Shown: piece after piece, positions 42,421 through 43,436 of the stretch
Position numbering within the stretch: the stretch's first letter is position 1
How the letters are laid out: each line of letters starts with the position of its first letter
NCBI GenBank assembly: GCA_964619815.1
Contig: CAZUGK010000021.1
Location: forward strand, 1 to 43,436
Direction: 5' to 3'
DNA length: 43,436 bases
Source of the DNA: BRH-c25 sp964619815
GTDB taxonomy: Bacteria > Bacillota > Clostridia > Lutisporales > Lutisporaceae
Notes under the pieces: generated by a model
The model's database searches: none
Seen by the model: the letters and a program-made list of their open reading frames with translations, nothing else
What the model was told of the DNA's origin: nothing
Position numbers and translations under genes: made by a program

Positions 42421-43436
42421 TCACCCGCTTTCCGGTCCATATTCTTTGTCTCTTTTGCTGATAAAAGCGGCTATTTTCTCAATCGTCTGGTATTTCAAGA
42501 TATCTGGAGCTTCCAACATTATCTTGCTCACTTCGAGCTCAACGCTCAACTTAAAGGCAAATATGGAATCTCCGCCTATTTCAAAGAAATTATCCATAAT
42601 ATTTATCTCCTTGTAGCCGAATACCTTCGCCCATGCATCAGCCAGCTTCCTCTCCAGTTCCGAGTACGAGTGATCGTTTCTTCCCAGCAACTTCAGTTCA
42701 GCTTTCAGTCTCTGCACCTCTTCCGGCTTGTCAGAAGCTTTTATGACTGCTTTATACGAGCTGTTCCTTTTGCTGATTTCTTGCTTAATGCGATCTGAGA
42801 GCTTGAAGGGAAGATAATCGAGCAAGCCATATACGGGGCTTTCAACATTCAACTCGCCGAAAATCACCCTGTCAGCATCCCTCTCCATAAGTTCTAAGAA
42901 AGCTCTGAGTCCGCTTTCCAGTGACATTTTCTTGAAAATAGACTTCTCTTCTTTTGTGGTCTTGCTTTCTTCAAGCCCTATGTTCTTCCATTCTGGCCAG
43001 TTGATCGTCAAAGTGCCTTTACTGCATTTGTTTCTGTAGGCTGAAAAGGAATCCAGATAACTGTTTGCCGCAGTGTAGGTACTGTTGGCATTGCCTGATA
43101 CCAGCGTCATTACGGAGGAGAAAGTAATGAAGAAGTCCAACCGGTCTCCTCTGGTTATATTGTCCAGGATCCATGTCCCTTCCGTTTTGGACTTAAGGGA
43201 CGCTCTCAAGGTTTCTTCGGTCAATTCGTTTATCCGTTTACCGTCATCTGCTACCGCACATTGAACGATCCCGTTAATTTGGCCAAATTTCGCCCTCAGC
43301 TCATCAAACAGCCTGTTTGTTTCTTCATAATCTGTAATATCGCAGTTATACAAGCTTACGGTAGAACCTGTATTTTCGATATCTATTATTTCCCTTAGCT
43401 TTTTGCACAGGCCGTCCTCCCTATTTTCCTTCAGGA
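42421..43436 (-). CDS. Polyketide synthase C-terminus: KR-ACP (continues past the window)
   Basis: The open frame has no stop or plausible start up to base 43436, so 337 residues are a C-terminal fragment; the TTG at 43353 is not a real start. The ketoreductase part has FGQINGIVQCAVADDGKRIN (an ADD variant of the B-type LDD motif), catalytic Ser in FFITFSSVMT, and STYTAANSYLD (Tyr and Asn of the active site). It ends with WPEWKNIG. An ACP follows with DNFFEIGGDSIFAFKL (phosphopantetheine Ser). No thioesterase or condensation domain follows, so chain release needs another enzyme. KS and AT domains must lie to the right of the window. Confidence 0.9.
   Translation of the reverse strand, partial: LKENREDGLCKKLREIIDIENTGSTVSLYNCDITDYEETNRLFDELRAKFGQINGIVQCAVADDGKRINELTEETLRASLKSKTEGTWILDNITRGDRLDFFITFSSVMTLVSGNANSTYTAANSYLDSFSAYRNKCSKGTLTINWPEWKNIGLEESKTTKEEKSIFKKMSLESGLRAFLELMERDADRVIFGELNVESPVYGLLDYLPFKLSDRIKQEISKRNSSYKAVIKASDKPEEVQRLKAELKLLGRNDHSYSELERKLADAWAKVFGYKEINIMDNFFEIGGDSIFAFKLSVELEVSKIMLEAPDILKYQTIEKIAAFISKRDKEYGPESG

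Noticed and set aside
43353..43436. PKS gene starting at the TTG at 43353
   Set aside because: The frame stays open to base 43436, and the sequence begins in the middle of a ketoreductase domain, so the gene extends past the window.

Overview
The window (about 40% GC by eye) looks like a chromosomal piece of a Gram-positive Bacillota, most likely a clostridium. The signs are strong AGGAGG-type ribosome binding sites, consensus TTGACA/TATAAT promoters, a SAM-I riboswitch, a WG-repeat secreted protein, COG4586-type ABC exporters and an O2-sensitive radical-SAM flavour. This is inference from gene content. A 10-N scaffold gap at 8251-8260 shows the sequence is a draft assembly.

Left and middle part (1 to about 25.6 kb): ordinary accessory DNA in visible decay. 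It begins with a minus-strand SAM-I riboswitch and its promoter, cut by the window edge, then a mosaic of gene scraps (HTH fragment, 3'-truncated SAP-domain gene). Intact genes follow: a WG-repeat secreted protein, a dienelactone-hydrolase-like protein, a WYL regulator, a TetR plus membrane-protein operon, a QueG-like iron-sulfur protein, LysR (interrupted by the gap), AraC, DUF2000, an isoprenylcysteine-methyltransferase-like operon divergent from a TetR gene, and a six-gene ABC transporter/ECF-sigma operon. Between them lie many broken genes that keep both ends but have lost the middle: HTH_42, MBL-fold, DMT transporter, CPBP protease, GLUG surface protein, LuxR/MalT-type regulator, rifampin-phosphotransferase-like and acyltransferase-3 genes. 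Three degenerate copies of a short sequence ending in an RlmD-like C-terminal reading frame are scattered at 10.7, 12.6 and 21.4 kb.

Right part (26.1 kb to the right edge): one uninterrupted minus-strand run of 19 intact, tightly packed genes that reads as a hybrid biosynthetic gene cluster (BGC) extending beyond the window. In transcription order: PKS C-terminus (KR-ACP), purine-type deaminase, QueE, HemN-like radical SAM enzyme, truncated acyl-AMP ligase, QueD, FolE2, ACP, AlkX/YcaQ-type DNA glycosylase, a three-component ABC exporter, a BtrH-like acyltransferase, a hydroxymalonyl-ACP cassette (FkbK, FkbJ, FkbI, FkbH homologues), a free-standing adenylation domain, a free-standing carrier protein and an Sfp-type phosphopantetheinyl transferase.

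How the genes may work together (inference): FolE2, QueD and QueE turn GTP into 7-carboxy-7-deazaguanine. No QueC is seen, so the carboxylate itself may be activated or tailored, and the deaminase may act on the base. The Fkb-type cassette supplies a glycerate-derived hydroxymalonyl extender to the PKS, the adenylation domain supplies an amino acid, and the BtrH-like enzyme forms an acyl bond from a carrier protein. The DNA-glycosylase gene inside the operon suggests self-protection against a product that alkylates or crosslinks DNA. I know of no described natural product that combines deazapurine, hydroxymalonate and amino-acid logic with an AlkX-type resistance gene, so this cluster is the strongest candidate for an undescribed system.
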